A DNA stretch of 64,000 nt from Sideroxydans lithotrophicus ES-1 (GCF_000025705.1 NC_013959.1:1231063-1295062); one strand, 5' to 3'. Shown: positions 25,728 to 35,236, numbered from the stretch's first letter. The notes: a model not told the origin generated them from the sequence alone. Program-made: numbers and translations.

Positions 25728-26051
25728 ATGATGAAGGGTGGATTGGCCGGGCTGATGAAACAGGCGCAGCAGATGCAGGCGAATATGAAGAAGGCGCAGG
25801 ACGAACTGGCCACCGTCGAGGTGGAAGGTCAGTCCGGTTCAGGCATGGTCAAAGTGATCATGACTTGTGCGCATGAGGTACGCCGGGTGAATCTGGACCA
25901 GAGCGTGCTGGACGACAAAGAGATGCTGGAAGACCTGATCGTGGCGGCATTGAACGATGCCAACAAGAAAGCCGCCGAAACTTCGCAGAAGCGCATGAGC
26001 GGCTTCACCGCCGGGATGAACCTGCCGCCGGGCATGAGCTTGCCGTTTTAA
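25728..26051 (+). CDS. ybaB: YbaB/EbfC nucleoid-associated protein
   Basis: The 107-residue protein matches YbaB throughout (109 in E. coli): [17 protein letters not shown], the [13 protein letters not shown] strand, [17 protein letters not shown], and the C-terminal [12 protein letters not shown]. The dimer binds DNA in a clasp-like manner. GGAGGA stands seven bases before the ATG at 25728; GTG at 25722 is too close to it. The next ATG (recR) begins directly after the stop, the usual dnaX-ybaB-recR order. Confidence 0.95.
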   Translation: MMKGGLAGLMKQAQQMQANMKKAQDELATVEVEGQSGSGMVKVIMTCAHEVRRVNLDQSVLDDKEMLEDLIVAALNDANKKAAETSQKRMSGFTAGMNLPPGMSLPF

Positions 26052-26651
26052 ATGAATACTCCTTCCAGTCTGGAAGAGCTGATCAAGGCTTTGCGCTGTT
26101 TGCCGGGTGTGGGTCCCAAGTCGGCGCAACGCATGGCTTACCACCTGCTGCAGCGCGACAGGCAAGGTGCCTTGCATCTTGCGCGTTCGCTTGATCAGGC
26201 AGTAAGCAGTGTCAGGCACTGCAGCAAGTGCAATAATTTTTCTGAGGAAGACGTCTGTCCCATGTGCCGTTCGCAGCGACGCGAGACGGACATGCTGTGC
26301 GTGGTAGAAATGCCTGCCGATCTGTTGATGATGGAGCAGGCGCAATGCTACCGCGGAATGTATTTTGTATTGATGGGGCGCCTTTCTCCCCTGGATGGCC
26401 TGGGGGCGAAGGATCTGCCGCTGGAGCGCTTGCTGAAACGTGCACGGGAGCTGTCGTGCGAGGTGATCCTGGCGACGAATTTCACCATCGAAGGCGAGGC
26501 GACGGCACACTATTTGGCAACCTTGCTGCGAGCGCAGGGGCTAAAGGTGTCGCGCATCGCCCGTGGTTTGCCGGTTGGCGGCGAATTGGAGCATGTGGAT
26601 AGCGGCACTTTGGCGCAAGCCGTGCTGGAAAGAAGGACGGTGACAGAATGA
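26052..26651 (+). CDS. recR: Recombination mediator RecR
   Basis: The 199 residues show the RecR order: an N-terminal helix-hairpin-helix ([20 protein letters not shown]), a four-Cys zinc motif (CSKCNNF ... CPMC), and a Toprim domain with [12 protein letters not shown] and the C-terminal [15 protein letters not shown]. With RecO and RecF it loads RecA on gapped DNA; recO also lies in this window at 41331. It directly follows ybaB and overlaps rluB by 4 bases (ATGA). Confidence 0.96.
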   Translation: MNTPSSLEELIKALRCLPGVGPKSAQRMAYHLLQRDRQGALHLARSLDQAVSSVRHCSKCNNFSEEDVCPMCRSQRRETDMLCVVEMPADLLMMEQAQCYRGMYFVLMGRLSPLDGLGAKDLPLERLLKRARELSCEVILATNFTIEGEATAHYLATLLRAQGLKVSRIARGLPVGGELEHVDSGTLAQAVLERRTVTE

Positions 26652-27490
26652 TCGATCAAGCCGAAACAAGTCAGCCAGGCGAGCGATTGCAAAAGGTGCT
26701 GGCACAGGCGGGTATTGGTTCACGCCGTGAGATGGAAGAGTGGATCAGCGCAGGAAGAGTGACCGTGAACGGTACGGTTGCAACGTTGGGGATGCGGGTT
26801 GCAGAGGGTGACAAGGTGCAAGTGGACGGACGTAATGTACGTCTTCAATTGCAGACCGAGCAAACCATGCCACGCATTCTGCTGTACCACAAGCAGGAAG
26901 GCGAAATAGTCAGCCGCGACGATCCCGGCGAGCGTGCCAGCGTATTCGATGCCTTGCCAAAATTGCGCGGACAGAAATGGATAGCAATCGGACGTTTGGA
27001 CTTCAATACCAGTGGGTTGCTCATCTTCACAACTTCTGGCGAACTGGCGAATCGCCTGATGCACCCCCGTTTCGAGGTGGAGCGCGAATATGCCGTTCGT
27101 GTGCAGGGCCAGATGACGCCGGAGCACATGCGGCAAGTGACCAAAGAGGGCATAGAACTCGATGATGGCGTAGTACGTTTCGAGCAGCTCAGCGATGAAG
27201 GCGGCGAAGGGTTCAACCACTGGTATCGACTGGTGCTGAAGGAAGGCCGTAATCGCGTGGTGCGCCGCACTTTCGAGGCATTGGGCTTGCCGGTTAGCCG
27301 CCTGATGCGAGTGCGCTTCGGTATCATCGGTCTTCCGCCCCGTATCAAACGCGGCATGATGGCCGAATTGGGCGATAACGAGGTGAGATCGATACTCGAG
27401 TGGGTGGGTTTGCCGGTGGGAGTTGCCAGACAGGTGGTTGACGATGGCCGGCGCAACAAGTTGCAGCGTGCTCGGATACGGAAAAATTAA
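26648..27490 (+). CDS. rluB: 23S rRNA pseudouridine synthase RluB
   Basis: The 280-residue protein has an S4 domain (about 12-70, with [19 protein letters not shown]), then the catalytic domain with [14 protein letters not shown] containing the nucleophilic Asp, and [19 protein letters not shown]. RluB modifies U2605 of 23S rRNA. The C-terminal tail is basic. It is translationally coupled to recR by an ATGA overlap. Confidence 0.93.
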   Translation: MIDQAETSQPGERLQKVLAQAGIGSRREMEEWISAGRVTVNGTVATLGMRVAEGDKVQVDGRNVRLQLQTEQTMPRILLYHKQEGEIVSRDDPGERASVFDALPKLRGQKWIAIGRLDFNTSGLLIFTTSGELANRLMHPRFEVEREYAVRVQGQMTPEHMRQVTKEGIELDDGVVRFEQLSDEGGEGFNHWYRLVLKEGRNRVVRRTFEALGLPVSRLMRVRFGIIGLPPRIKRGMMAELGDNEVRSILEWVGLPVGVARQVVDDGRRNKLQRARIRKN

Positions 27491-27588
27491 AACTGGCGAG
27501 ATTGACGTACTGTCGTTAAAATCCGCGGGGTTAAGTGGCATTCTTAAGTGATAACGGCAACCTGGAAGTGAATAACGAGCGGGAATAA

Positions 27589-28821
27589 ATGGAAGAGCGG
27601 GGCAACAAGACCATCATCTGTAGCGTAGTTTTCTTGGATATCGTCGAATATTCCAAGAAATCCGTTTCAGGGCAGATATCCTTGAAAGAGCGTTTCAACG
27701 CCTTTCTGTCCATTGCTATACGCGATGTGCCTGTCAACGACCGCATTATTCTGGATACGGGCGATGGTGCTGCGATCAGCTTCCTGGGGGACATCAGCGA
27801 TGCCTTGCATGCGGCGCTGAGCATGCGCAGCAGTCTGCTGAGCGAAGGTGTGCGCATGGAACCGCCGTTGCTGGTGCGCATTGGCGTCAACCTTGGTCCG
27901 GTACGCCTGGTCAAAGACATCAACGGCCAGCCGAATATCGTTGGCGATGGAATCAATGTGGCACAGCGTGTGATGGGCTTTGCCGACCCCGGGCAGATTC
28001 TGGTATCGCGTTCATATTATGACGCGGTGTCGCGCTTGTCGCAGGAATATGCGGGCATGTTCCATTACCAGGGTTCTCGCACCGACAAGCATGTGCGAGA
28101 GCATGAAGTTTATGCGATCGGCTATCCGGGTGATTTCACTTCGACGCAGCAGAGTCTGGCCAAACAATCCAGACAGGCTGGAGCGACAGGTTTCGATGCA
28201 GTGCTGTTCCGTCTGGAGAATTACTGGGATGAATTTGTCGCCATCATGGCGCGCTGGGAGCGCGTTGCGATCACTGCGTTCCGCAATGCATCCGGTAAGC
28301 AACGCGCTGCTGCCATCGGCGTGGTTGCTGTGGTACTGGTCACTTTGACAGCACTAACGATCAAGCTGGCGAGCCATTCTGCGCCTCAGCACACGCAAAT
28401 TGCTTCTACAGAGCAGGCTGATCCCGGTAAACCGCCAGTGGCTGCGGCTACCGAGCCCGCGCAAAGCAAAGCTGTCGCTAAGGGAGCCAGGGATGCTGAG
28501 GATGCAGAAAAAGTCTCTCCTAAACCGAACAAGAAGCCCCACTCCGAGAAGAAGGTGCAAGGTGTCAAGGAGAGTTCTCGTGTGAGAACTCTGGCGGAAA
28601 CTATCGGTGCACCGGCAGTGGTAAGCCTTGGAATTCTGCCTTGGGGAGAGGTTTATCTGGATGGTAGAATGCAGGGAGTCAGTCCGCCCTTGCTGGAGTT
28701 GCAGGTTGCTCGGGGCAAGCACGAGATCAAAATTCGGAATACGACATTCCCGGTCTATACCAAAGTCATTACGGTGAAGCCGGGAGAGAGAATAAGAATT
28801 AAGCATACGTTCGCCAATTAA
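27589..28821 (+). CDS. Class III nucleotide cyclase with membrane helix and C-terminal PEGA domain
   Basis: The 410 residues divide into an N-terminal class III cyclase catalytic domain (about 8-180), a membrane helix (about 244-264), a charged linker rich in Lys/Glu/Ala, and a PEGA domain (about 345-409, GEVYLDGRMQGVSPP). The metal-binding Asp residues are visible in FLDIVEYS and DTGDGAA. PEGA domains are usually extracytoplasmic and bind surface structures, giving an inside-out layout. The product could be cAMP or cGMP, not decidable here. It begins a four-gene co-directional run with a TssQ-like lipoprotein, a Ser/Thr kinase and YgfX. Confidence 0.85.
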   Translation: MEERGNKTIICSVVFLDIVEYSKKSVSGQISLKERFNAFLSIAIRDVPVNDRIILDTGDGAAISFLGDISDALHAALSMRSSLLSEGVRMEPPLLVRIGVNLGPVRLVKDINGQPNIVGDGINVAQRVMGFADPGQILVSRSYYDAVSRLSQEYAGMFHYQGSRTDKHVREHEVYAIGYPGDFTSTQQSLAKQSRQAGATGFDAVLFRLENYWDEFVAIMARWERVAITAFRNASGKQRAAAIGVVAVVLVTLTALTIKLASHSAPQHTQIASTEQADPGKPPVAAATEPAQSKAVAKGARDAEDAEKVSPKPNKKPHSEKKVQGVKESSRVRTLAETIGAPAVVSLGILPWGEVYLDGRMQGVSPPLLELQVARGKHEIKIRNTTFPVYTKVITVKPGERIRIKHTFAN

Positions 28822-28858
28822 CAATTGTTGGTGATGGCAAAGAATTAGGAGAGTATGG

Positions 28859-29257
28859 ATGTTGGGTCGCCATAATGTGATATTGGGCGCGATGTTGGTA
28901 TTGCTCCTGAGCGGTTGCCATACCCTGAACACTTGTGACGAGTGCTGGTGGTATAACAGAACTGCCGGACACAAATTGAGCAAGGGCGTAGAGAGTTATG
29001 AGGAAGGCAACTATATTGCCTCGGTAGAAGCTCTGACCAATGTGCTGCAAGCGAAATTGGCCGATAAGGATGACAAGGTGAGTGCATATAAATATCTCGC
29101 GTTCATACATTGCGTTTCCGGGAGAGAGCGGATGTGCTATGAGGCCTTTCACAAGGCATTGCTTCTGAATCCGAAGTTCGAACTGACCCCGGCTGAGGCT
29201 GGTCATCCGGTCTGGGGGCCGGTTTTCCGCAGTGCGAAGGCAAAATTTGGCAAATAA
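28859..29257 (+). CDS. TssQ-like T6SS-associated lipoprotein
   Basis: The 132-residue protein has a lipoprotein signal ending LLLSGC (Cys20), then a TPR-like helical part: SKGVESYEEGNYIASVEAL, KYLAFIHCVSGRERMCYEAF, then the tail ELTPAEAGHPVWGPVFRSAK. These segments match the family annotated as TssQ, a lipoprotein associated with type VI secretion in betaproteobacteria. No T6SS structural genes are in the window. It sits between a cyclase-PEGA gene and a Ser/Thr kinase, 37 and 18 bases away. Role here unknown. Confidence 0.72.
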   Translation: MLGRHNVILGAMLVLLLSGCHTLNTCDECWWYNRTAGHKLSKGVESYEEGNYIASVEALTNVLQAKLADKDDKVSAYKYLAFIHCVSGRERMCYEAFHKALLLNPKFELTPAEAGHPVWGPVFRSAKAKFGK

Positions 29258-29275
29258 CTATTCATCACTGGGCAC

Positions 29276-30493
29276 ATGATCAGTCATTTGGGGCGTTATG
29301 AGGTTGTCGGCGAACTCGGTCAGGGGGCGATGGGGGTCGTTTACAAGGCCACCGATCCGCTGATCGACCGTATCGTCGCCATCAAGACCATCACCTTGAG
29401 TCTTGCGCAGGAAGAGCGCGAGGAATACGAGGGGCGGTTCTACCAGGAAGCCAAAGCGGCCGGTCGACTTAGTCATCCCAATATAGTAACCATCTACGAT
29501 GTCGGACGCAGTGGCGACATCGCATATATCGCGATGGAATTCCTGCAAGGCCGGGAGCTGCGGGACATTCTCAATGACGACAAGCTGTTGCCGGTCGACC
29601 AAGTGCTCGATATCGTGTCGCAAGTTGCCATGGGCCTGGCTTACGCGCACGAACACGGCATCATCCATCGCGACATCAAGCCATCCAATATCATGGTGGG
29701 CCGCGATGGTCATGTGAAGATCACCGACTTCGGTATCGCACGCATGGCCTCTGCCGGTGTCCGCACTCAGACTGGCATGGTGCTTGGCTCGCCCAAATAC
29801 ATGTCTCCCGAGCAGGTGATGGGCAAACTGACCGACCAGCGATCGGACATATTTTCGCTTGGCGTTGTGTTGTATGAGATGCTGACCGGGCAGCCTGCCT
29901 TCATGGGGGAAAACGTCAATGCCATCATGTATCAGACCCTGAATGCGATTCCGCAGCCGCCGAGATCCTTGAATCCGGCTGTCCCGGAAATGCTCAATTT
30001 CATCGTTGCAAAGGCGCTGGCGAAAGATGTGGAGAACCGCTACCAGAATGCCAAAGATTTTGCGAATGACCTGCGTGCCTGCCGCGGTACCATGCCGAGC
30101 ACTGTGCTCTCCGCTGATATCGCAAATGCTCCGAGTGCTTCCTTTGTTTCGGGGACGGCTCCGCAGGAGGGAGAGGTCAGCGAGGAGGCTGATCCTGCGA
30201 TTACAATGAGGCTGTCACCGTCTTTTGATTCCGCCGGGGCGACGATGCGTCTGGCTGCGATGACTGCAAGCAAGGAAGACGTGGAAGAGTTATCCAAGAC
30301 ATTCAAGATGGTGCGTCCCAGCATTGATGAGATAAACCAGGCCGCTCCCCAATCGCCAGTGTTTACGAGGCATACAACAGGCAACGTAACGTATCCGGAA
30401 CATGACGCGCGATCTGCCAAGGGAGGCGGGCTTATCTTGATGGCCATTGTAGCCTTGATCCTGATCGGCCTGATCTCTGCGCTTCTGTTCTAG
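29276..30493 (+). CDS. Membrane-anchored Hanks-type serine/threonine protein kinase
   Basis: The 405-residue protein has a full kinase domain (about 8-265): the Gly loop GELGQGAMGVV, catalytic Lys37 (VAIK), HRDIKPSNIM in the catalytic loop, DFG in ITDFGIARM, and SPEQV for APE. A linker of about 115 residues follows. It ends in a membrane helix (about 383-405) with no extracytoplasmic domain, so it is tail-anchored. TQTGMVLGSPKYMSPEQ gives likely activation-loop phosphorylation sites. Neighbouring cyclase-PEGA and TssQ-like proteins are candidate partners or substrates. Confidence 0.93.
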   Translation: MISHLGRYEVVGELGQGAMGVVYKATDPLIDRIVAIKTITLSLAQEEREEYEGRFYQEAKAAGRLSHPNIVTIYDVGRSGDIAYIAMEFLQGRELRDILNDDKLLPVDQVLDIVSQVAMGLAYAHEHGIIHRDIKPSNIMVGRDGHVKITDFGIARMASAGVRTQTGMVLGSPKYMSPEQVMGKLTDQRSDIFSLGVVLYEMLTGQPAFMGENVNAIMYQTLNAIPQPPRSLNPAVPEMLNFIVAKALAKDVENRYQNAKDFANDLRACRGTMPSTVLSADIANAPSASFVSGTAPQEGEVSEEADPAITMRLSPSFDSAGATMRLAAMTASKEDVEELSKTFKMVRPSIDEINQAAPQSPVFTRHTTGNVTYPEHDARSAKGGGLILMAIVALILIGLISALLF

Positions 30494-30513
30494 CGTCCCA
30501 ATAAGTGCCAGGA

Positions 30514-30954
30514 ATGCAGCGGTCTTTCAAGTTGCGCCCGTCGCGTTCACTCGCTCTGTACTTTTTTATCCTCTGTTCTGCAGCGCTGGTTGCGCTATGG
30601 TTGCTTCCATTGCCGAAGTTGCCATTGATCGGCATGACTGTGTTGGTGCTGTGTTGGGGCGGGTATTGCCTGCTGCTTCATGCGAATCTGCGTATGGAGC
30701 ATTCCTGCATAGCTTTCCGCCTTGAAGATGACGGCAATATAGTGCTGGTTTTACGCAATGGCAGACATGCGCCATGCAGGATATCCCCGGATAGCGTGGT
30801 CACGCCCTATCTGGTCATTCTGAACGTTGTTTTAAATGAGAAAGGTGGCAGGCGCAGCCTGCTGATATTGCGAGACGGGACCGGGCAGGAAAGCTTTCGC
30901 CGCTTGTGTATCGCCTTGAGGTGGGGAGATGCATCGAATCAGGCTGCAACATAG
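30514..30954 (+). CDS. YgfX (CptA-like) membrane protein
   Basis: This 146-residue protein starts [13 protein letters not shown], has two adjacent membrane helices (about 14-52), and a cytoplasmic half with ending LRRWG-like ALRWGD. This matches the YgfX family, whose E. coli member (CptA) is a membrane toxin partnered by SdhE. No sdhE lies nearby, so toxin function should not be assumed. ATG at 30514 is preferred to GTG at 30505 by the family N terminus. Its 3' end overlaps the convergent nadB by 16 bases. Confidence 0.7.
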   Translation: MQRSFKLRPSRSLALYFFILCSAALVALWLLPLPKLPLIGMTVLVLCWGGYCLLLHANLRMEHSCIAFRLEDDGNIVLVLRNGRHAPCRISPDSVVTPYLVILNVVLNEKGGRRSLLILRDGTGQESFRRLCIALRWGDASNQAAT

Positions 30955-32528
30955 CTCGGTGGTGTCAGCACAGTGGGGTGAGCTTCGGGCAGCATTTGTG
31001 GATAGTCCTTGCTGAAGTGCAAACCGCGGCTTTCGTGCCGGGACAGGGCGCTTTGTACGATTAGGTCGGCAGTTAATACCAGATTGCGCAACTCCAGCAA
31101 GTCGGCACTGACGTGGAAATTGCTGTAATACTCGTTTATTTCCTCGTGCAGCAATTTGATGCGATGTTGTGCGCGCTGCAGGCGTTTGGTCGTGCGCACG
31201 ATACCGACATAGTCCCACATGAATCGACGCAATTCATCCCAGTTATGCGAGATCACCACGGTTTCGTCTGCATCTGTCACACGGCTTACATCCCATTGCG
31301 GTAGTTCGGGGATTGGTCTTGCATGGCTGTCGAGTATGTCCAGCGAAGCGGCTTCGGCGAACACCAGGCATTCCAGAAGCGAGTTGCTTGCCAGGCGGTT
31401 GGCGCCGTGCAATCCGGTGCAGGCGGTTTCACCGATAGCGTAAAGTCCGTTCACATCGGTACGTCCGTGCAGGTCGGTCATAACTCCCCCGCAGGTGAAA
31501 TGAACGGCTGGAACGACCGGTATCGGCTGTTTTGAAATATCGATTCCGAGTGCCAGGCAGCGCGAGTAAATGGTCGGAAAGTGCTCCTGCAAGAATTCGA
31601 CGGGCTGGTGCGAGATATCCAGATAGACGCAATCCAGGCCCCGTTTCTTCATTTCGAAGTCGATGGCGCGGGCTACGATATCGCGCGGTGCCAGCTCTGC
31701 CCGGTCGTCATGCCATGGCATGAAACGTGTACCGTCGGGCAGTTTCAATGTCCCGCCCTCGCCGCGTACCGCTTCGCTGATAAGAAAGGATTTGGCATGT
31801 GGGTGATATAAGCAGGTTGGATGGAACTGGATGAATTCCATATTGGCGACCCGGCAGCCGGCGCGCCAGCCCATTGCGATGCCGTCGCCGGTGGCGGTGT
31901 CCGGATTGGTGGTGTAGAGATAGACTTTTCCTGCGCCGCCAGTGGCAAGTACGGTGTTCTGTGCCGAAATGGTGATTACTTCACCGCTAAGAGTGTTCAG
32001 GGCATAAGTGCCATGGCAGCGATTGTCATCCTGGCGCAATTTTTTTCCGGTAATGAGATCAATGGCGATGAAGCGTTCCAGCAGGGTGATGTTCGGGTGG
32101 GCGCGTACCTTCGCGGCGATGGTCTCCTGTACTGCCTGCCCGGTAGCATCGGCAGCATGGATGATGCGACGATGGCTATGACCGCCTTCGCGAGTGAGAT
32201 GGTAACCATTGTTTGAATCGGCATCGCGGGTGAATGGCACCCCCAGCGATATCAGCCAGTCGATGGCTGCCGCACCATGTTCAACTACGAAGCGAGTGGT
32301 TCTTGCGTCACACAGTCCAGCCCCGGCGACAAGAGTGTCCTGGATATGATCCTTTAGCGAGTCGTCGGGGGAAAGTACCGCGGCAATGCCGCCCTGAGCC
32401 CATGCACTGGCACCTTCCAGAAGCGATTTTTTGGTTATAACGGCGACTTTTTGTCTGTCTGCCAGCTTGAGTGCCAAAGACAGGCCAGCCAGTCCGCTAC
32501 CGATGATGAGTGTATCGAAACGCAGCAC
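30939..32528 (-). CDS. nadB: L-aspartate oxidase
   Basis: The 529-residue flavoprotein has the FAD-binding start [19 protein letters not shown], then [18 protein letters not shown] near the active site, [11 protein letters not shown], and [25 protein letters not shown] in the second FAD region. NadB oxidises L-aspartate to iminoaspartate, the first step of de novo NAD synthesis. The start is GTG at 32528. It is divergent from rpoE across 192 bases, a common betaproteobacterial arrangement, and convergent with ygfX. Confidence 0.96.
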   Translation of the reverse strand: MLRFDTLIIGSGLAGLSLALKLADRQKVAVITKKSLLEGASAWAQGGIAAVLSPDDSLKDHIQDTLVAGAGLCDARTTRFVVEHGAAAIDWLISLGVPFTRDADSNNGYHLTREGGHSHRRIIHAADATGQAVQETIAAKVRAHPNITLLERFIAIDLITGKKLRQDDNRCHGTYALNTLSGEVITISAQNTVLATGGAGKVYLYTTNPDTATGDGIAMGWRAGCRVANMEFIQFHPTCLYHPHAKSFLISEAVRGEGGTLKLPDGTRFMPWHDDRAELAPRDIVARAIDFEMKKRGLDCVYLDISHQPVEFLQEHFPTIYSRCLALGIDISKQPIPVVPAVHFTCGGVMTDLHGRTDVNGLYAIGETACTGLHGANRLASNSLLECLVFAEAASLDILDSHARPIPELPQWDVSRVTDADETVVISHNWDELRRFMWDYVGIVRTTKRLQRAQHRIKLLHEEINEYYSNFHVSADLLELRNLVLTADLIVQSALSRHESRGLHFSKDYPQMLPEAHPTVLTPPSYVAA

Positions 32529-32598
32529 GCAACTATTCCAGTCAGGTTATTTTCTTGGCGAACTATAGCAAACTTGTGAGGGTATCAAACCGGCGTTG

Positions 32599-32626
32599 TG
32601 AACTTATTTCTGCCCTGGATGTCAAT
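32599..32626 (+). promoter_or_regulatory. Candidate sigma-E promoter for rpoE
   Basis: TGAACTT, 16 bases, then TCAAT, close to the sigma-E consensus GGAACTT-N16-TCnnA. It lies 94 bases before the rpoE ATG, in the nadB-rpoE gap. RpoE operons are usually autoregulated, so this is a reasonable place for it, but the -10 match is only partial. Confidence 0.4.
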
Positions 32627-32644
32627 GTCGTGACATTGGCAAAG

Positions 32645-32674
32645 CTGACGTTTGAGCATCCGTCCGGTTATACT
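32645..32674 (+). promoter_or_regulatory. Candidate sigma-70 promoter for rpoE
   Basis: CTGACG, 18 bases, then TATACT, ending 46 bases before the rpoE ATG and just upstream of a perfect 8-bp hairpin. A housekeeping promoter beside a sigma-E promoter would give basal expression. Confidence 0.35.
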
Positions 32675-32677
32675 ATC

Positions 32678-32697
32678 GAACCGCTTGGGAGCGGTTC
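32678..32697 (+). other. Short perfect hairpin in the rpoE leader
   Basis: GAACCGCT pairs with AGCGGTTC around TGGG. It sits 23 bases before the rpoE start with no T-run, so it is not a normal terminator; it may affect leader RNA stability. Confidence 0.35.
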
Positions 32698-32720
32698 AAA
32701 TCAATAAGCCGGGAAACGGA

Positions 32721-33320
32721 ATGGGTGACAGGGAGGTCGATCAACAACTGGTGGAACGGGCGCAACGCGGCGACAAGCACGCGTTCGAGTTGTTGGTGGC
32801 AAAATATCAGCGTCGACTGGGCCGTCTGATTTCGCGTTTTGTGCGAAATTCAGCTGAGGCAGAGGATGTCACGCAAGATGCGTTCATCAAGGCATATCGC
32901 GCCTTACCTGCGTTTCGGGGGGATAGTGCGTTTTACACTTGGTTGTACCGGATTGGCATCAATACCGCAAAAAACCACTTGGTGGCGCAAGGTCGCAGAG
33001 CGCCCACCAGTACGCCGTTCGATGCGGATGAGGCGGAAGATTTCGAGGATGCAGCGCTGTTGCATGAAGTGGCGACGCCCGAGAATGAACTGATGAGCAA
33101 GCAAGTTGTGGAAGTAGTGAACTCCTCATTGCAGGAATTGCCTGATGATTTGCGCACGGCATTGACCTTGCGTGAGATTGAGGGGTTGAGCTATGAAGAG
33201 ATTGCAGCGGTGATGGATTGCCCGATTGGCACCGTCAGATCGAGGATATTCAGGGCACGCGAGGCGATAGCAACCAATTTGCGTCCATTGTTAGGTACGA
33301 GTGAAGATAAAAGGTGGTAA
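32721..33320 (+). CDS. rpoE: RNA polymerase sigma-E factor
   Basis: The 199-residue ECF sigma factor starts GDREVDQQLVERAQRGDK, carries region 2 (AEDVTQDAFIKAYRALP, FYTWLYRIGINTAKNHL) and region 4 (LREIEGLSYEEIAAVMDCP, GTVRSRIFRARE). It directs the envelope-stress response. An in-frame ATG at 32652 would add 23 residues not seen in homologues, and so 32721 is used. rseA, rseB, rseC and degP follow in order, two to thirty bases apart or overlapping. Confidence 0.97.
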   Translation: MGDREVDQQLVERAQRGDKHAFELLVAKYQRRLGRLISRFVRNSAEAEDVTQDAFIKAYRALPAFRGDSAFYTWLYRIGINTAKNHLVAQGRRAPTSTPFDADEAEDFEDAALLHEVATPENELMSKQVVEVVNSSLQELPDDLRTALTLREIEGLSYEEIAAVMDCPIGTVRSRIFRAREAIATNLRPLLGTSEDKRW

Positions 33321-33322
33321 AG

Positions 33323-33802
33323 ATGAAACAGGAAATTTCTGCGCTGATGGATGGTGAGATGTTCGAAGACCAGGCGGATGCCTTGTTGGACAAGCTCAAA
33401 CGCCATCCTGAAGTACAACAGGAGTGGGGAAATTATCATCTGATAGGCGACGCCTTGCGACAGCCCGACCACATCTGTAAAAACTTCGGAAAATCTTTCC
33501 ATGAGCGATTGAAGGCCGAGCCAACCGTAATTGCCCCATACAGCCGTACTACACAGCGTGTCCGCAATTTTGCACTTTCTGCCGTTGCATCCGTGATGGC
33601 GCTGGCCTTGGTGGCCTGGCTGTCCCTGCAAGTCGGCAGCGAACCTGCGCCGCAGGTGGCAATGATTCCGCAGGACAATATCTCTGCGATTCGCCCCGCA
33701 TCCGCTCAAGTCGACGATTATCTGATGGCTCATCAGGAATATTCGCCCAGTGCGGACATACACGGTGCTGCCTCTTACATTCGCGCGGTGGCGGGCAGAT
33801 AG
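33323..33802 (+). CDS. rseA: Anti-sigma-E factor RseA
   Basis: The 159 residues have a cytoplasmic RseA N-terminal domain (EISALMDGEMFEDQADALL, EWGNYHLIGDALR), one membrane helix (about 78-100, ALSAVASVMALALVAWLSL) and a short periplasmic part. It holds sigma-E inactive until regulated proteolysis by DegS- and RseP-type proteases. AAAGGTGG precedes the ATG, which starts two bases after rpoE ends. The stop overlaps the next start (TAGTG). Confidence 0.93.
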   Translation: MKQEISALMDGEMFEDQADALLDKLKRHPEVQQEWGNYHLIGDALRQPDHICKNFGKSFHERLKAEPTVIAPYSRTTQRVRNFALSAVASVMALALVAWLSLQVGSEPAPQVAMIPQDNISAIRPASAQVDDYLMAHQEYSPSADIHGAASYIRAVAGR

Positions 33803-34791
33803 TGCGGCGTACGATGCGACAATACAGTTATCTGTTCTTTATGCTGTTGCAGCTGGGTGTTGCGTCGGCATTTGCCGATCCATTGCGTGCAGATGAGTCG
33901 GATTGGCTGAAGACCATGGCGTTTGCGGCGCATCAGACCGATTACAGCGGGGTTTTCGTTTATCAATCGGGCGGACGTGTCGAAATGTCGCGCATTACCC
34001 ATGTCTCCGATTCTGCCGGAGAGCATGAGCGCCTTGAGGGTATAGGTGGAGAGCGGAGAGAGCTTATTCGCGACAATGATCAGGTATGGTTGTACACCGA
34101 TGGACACAAGGTCCGGGTGGAAAAACGCCAAATCAAGCGCTCCTTCCCTGCGTTATTGCCCGAACAGATTTCGCTTCTGAAAGAGAATTATTCAGTCACT
34201 CAGGCTGAGGAAGATGAAGTGGCCGGTTATCATGCCCATGCCGTCGTTTTCCTGCCCAGGGACAATTTGCGTTATGCACGCAAATTGTGGGCGGACAGCG
34301 ACTCGGGTTTGTTGCTTAAAGCAGTGGTGCTGAATGATCGGGGTCTGGTCATTGAACAGTATGCATTCATGCAGTTGAATATAGGCGGCAATATCGATCG
34401 CAAATGGATAGTACAAGACAAGCCTTCAGCTGCAATGGTTCAGGAACTCCATCTATCTCCCTTGCCCAAAGTTGAGCTGCTTGAGGAGCCATGCGGTTGG
34501 CAGGTGGATGCTCTTCCTTCCGGATTCAAGAAGATACTTGAAATGCGTCGTCCGTTCCGGGCAAACAAGGAACATGTCATACAGATGGTGTTCTCCGACG
34601 GCTTGGCGGGCATCTCGGTGTTTATCGAAAAATCCCAGGACGCGTCGTATCTTCATTCCGGATTGTCCGGGCAAGGTGCTGTGCATATCTATAACCGTAT
34701 CGTGGGTGACCATCTGATCACTGTGGTCGGCGAAGTGCCATCAAGGACAGTAATTCAAGTGGGCGATTCAGTTCGCTATGCGGGACAATGA
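33802..34791 (+). CDS. rseB: Sigma-E regulatory protein RseB/MucB
   Basis: The 329-residue periplasmic protein has a signal peptide (cleavage near ASAFA), then the MucB/RseB domain: WLKTMAFAAHQTDYSGVFVYQ, a LolA-like beta-half dome, and the C-terminal AVHIYNRIVGDHLITVVGEVP. RseB binds RseA and senses off-pathway lipopolysaccharide and lipoproteins. Start GTG 33802 is coupled to the rseA stop; ATG 33814 is equally possible and still gives a good signal peptide. Confidence 0.92.
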   Translation: MRRTMRQYSYLFFMLLQLGVASAFADPLRADESDWLKTMAFAAHQTDYSGVFVYQSGGRVEMSRITHVSDSAGEHERLEGIGGERRELIRDNDQVWLYTDGHKVRVEKRQIKRSFPALLPEQISLLKENYSVTQAEEDEVAGYHAHAVVFLPRDNLRYARKLWADSDSGLLLKAVVLNDRGLVIEQYAFMQLNIGGNIDRKWIVQDKPSAAMVQELHLSPLPKVELLEEPCGWQVDALPSGFKKILEMRRPFRANKEHVIQMVFSDGLAGISVFIEKSQDASYLHSGLSGQGAVHIYNRIVGDHLITVVGEVPSRTVIQVGDSVRYAGQ

Positions 34792-34792
34792 C

Positions 34793-35236
34793 ATGCTGGA
34801 AATGCGCGCCATCGTCATTCATGTTCATGGGGATAGTGCCTCGGTAAAGCCCTTGGGTACGGGCGGCTGCGGCCATTGTGACAGCGAAGGCGGTTGCGGC
34901 AGCGGAACTCTGACGAAGTTGTTTTGCAGCAACAAACCTCGTCTTTTCAACGTTAGCAATGCTGCTCGCGCCATGGAGGGTGACGAGGTGGAAGTGACCA
35001 TCCCCGACGGGGCCTTGTTGCGCGGCGCCATGAAGATGTATGTGGTGCCTATGGTTCTGCTTCTGGTTGGTGGTGCGGCGGGATCCGGTTTGGCTACCGC
35101 AACGGTCGGGCATGACGCTTACGCGGTTGTCGGCGCACTCTTCGGTTTGGCGATCGGTTTTATTTATGCAAAATTGTCCCCGGGAATCGGGCAGGCAGTT
35201 GCTTCATCTGTTGTTAGATCGCAGTCTGGTCATTAA
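34793..35236 (+). CDS. rseC: SoxR-reducing system/sigma-E regulator RseC
   Basis: The 147 residues show the RseC/MucC pattern: an N-terminal cytoplasmic part with clustered Cys (GGCGHCDSEGGCGSG, then LFCSN), followed by two membrane helices (about 79-99 and 106-127). E. coli RseC takes part in SoxR reduction and modulates sigma-E. ATG 34793 is taken, after the rseB stop; ATG 34778 in the same frame would overlap it. A member of the rpoE operon. Confidence 0.9.
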   Translation: MLEMRAIVIHVHGDSASVKPLGTGGCGHCDSEGGCGSGTLTKLFCSNKPRLFNVSNAARAMEGDEVEVTIPDGALLRGAMKMYVVPMVLLLVGGAAGSGLATATVGHDAYAVVGALFGLAIGFIYAKLSPGIGQAVASSVVRSQSGH

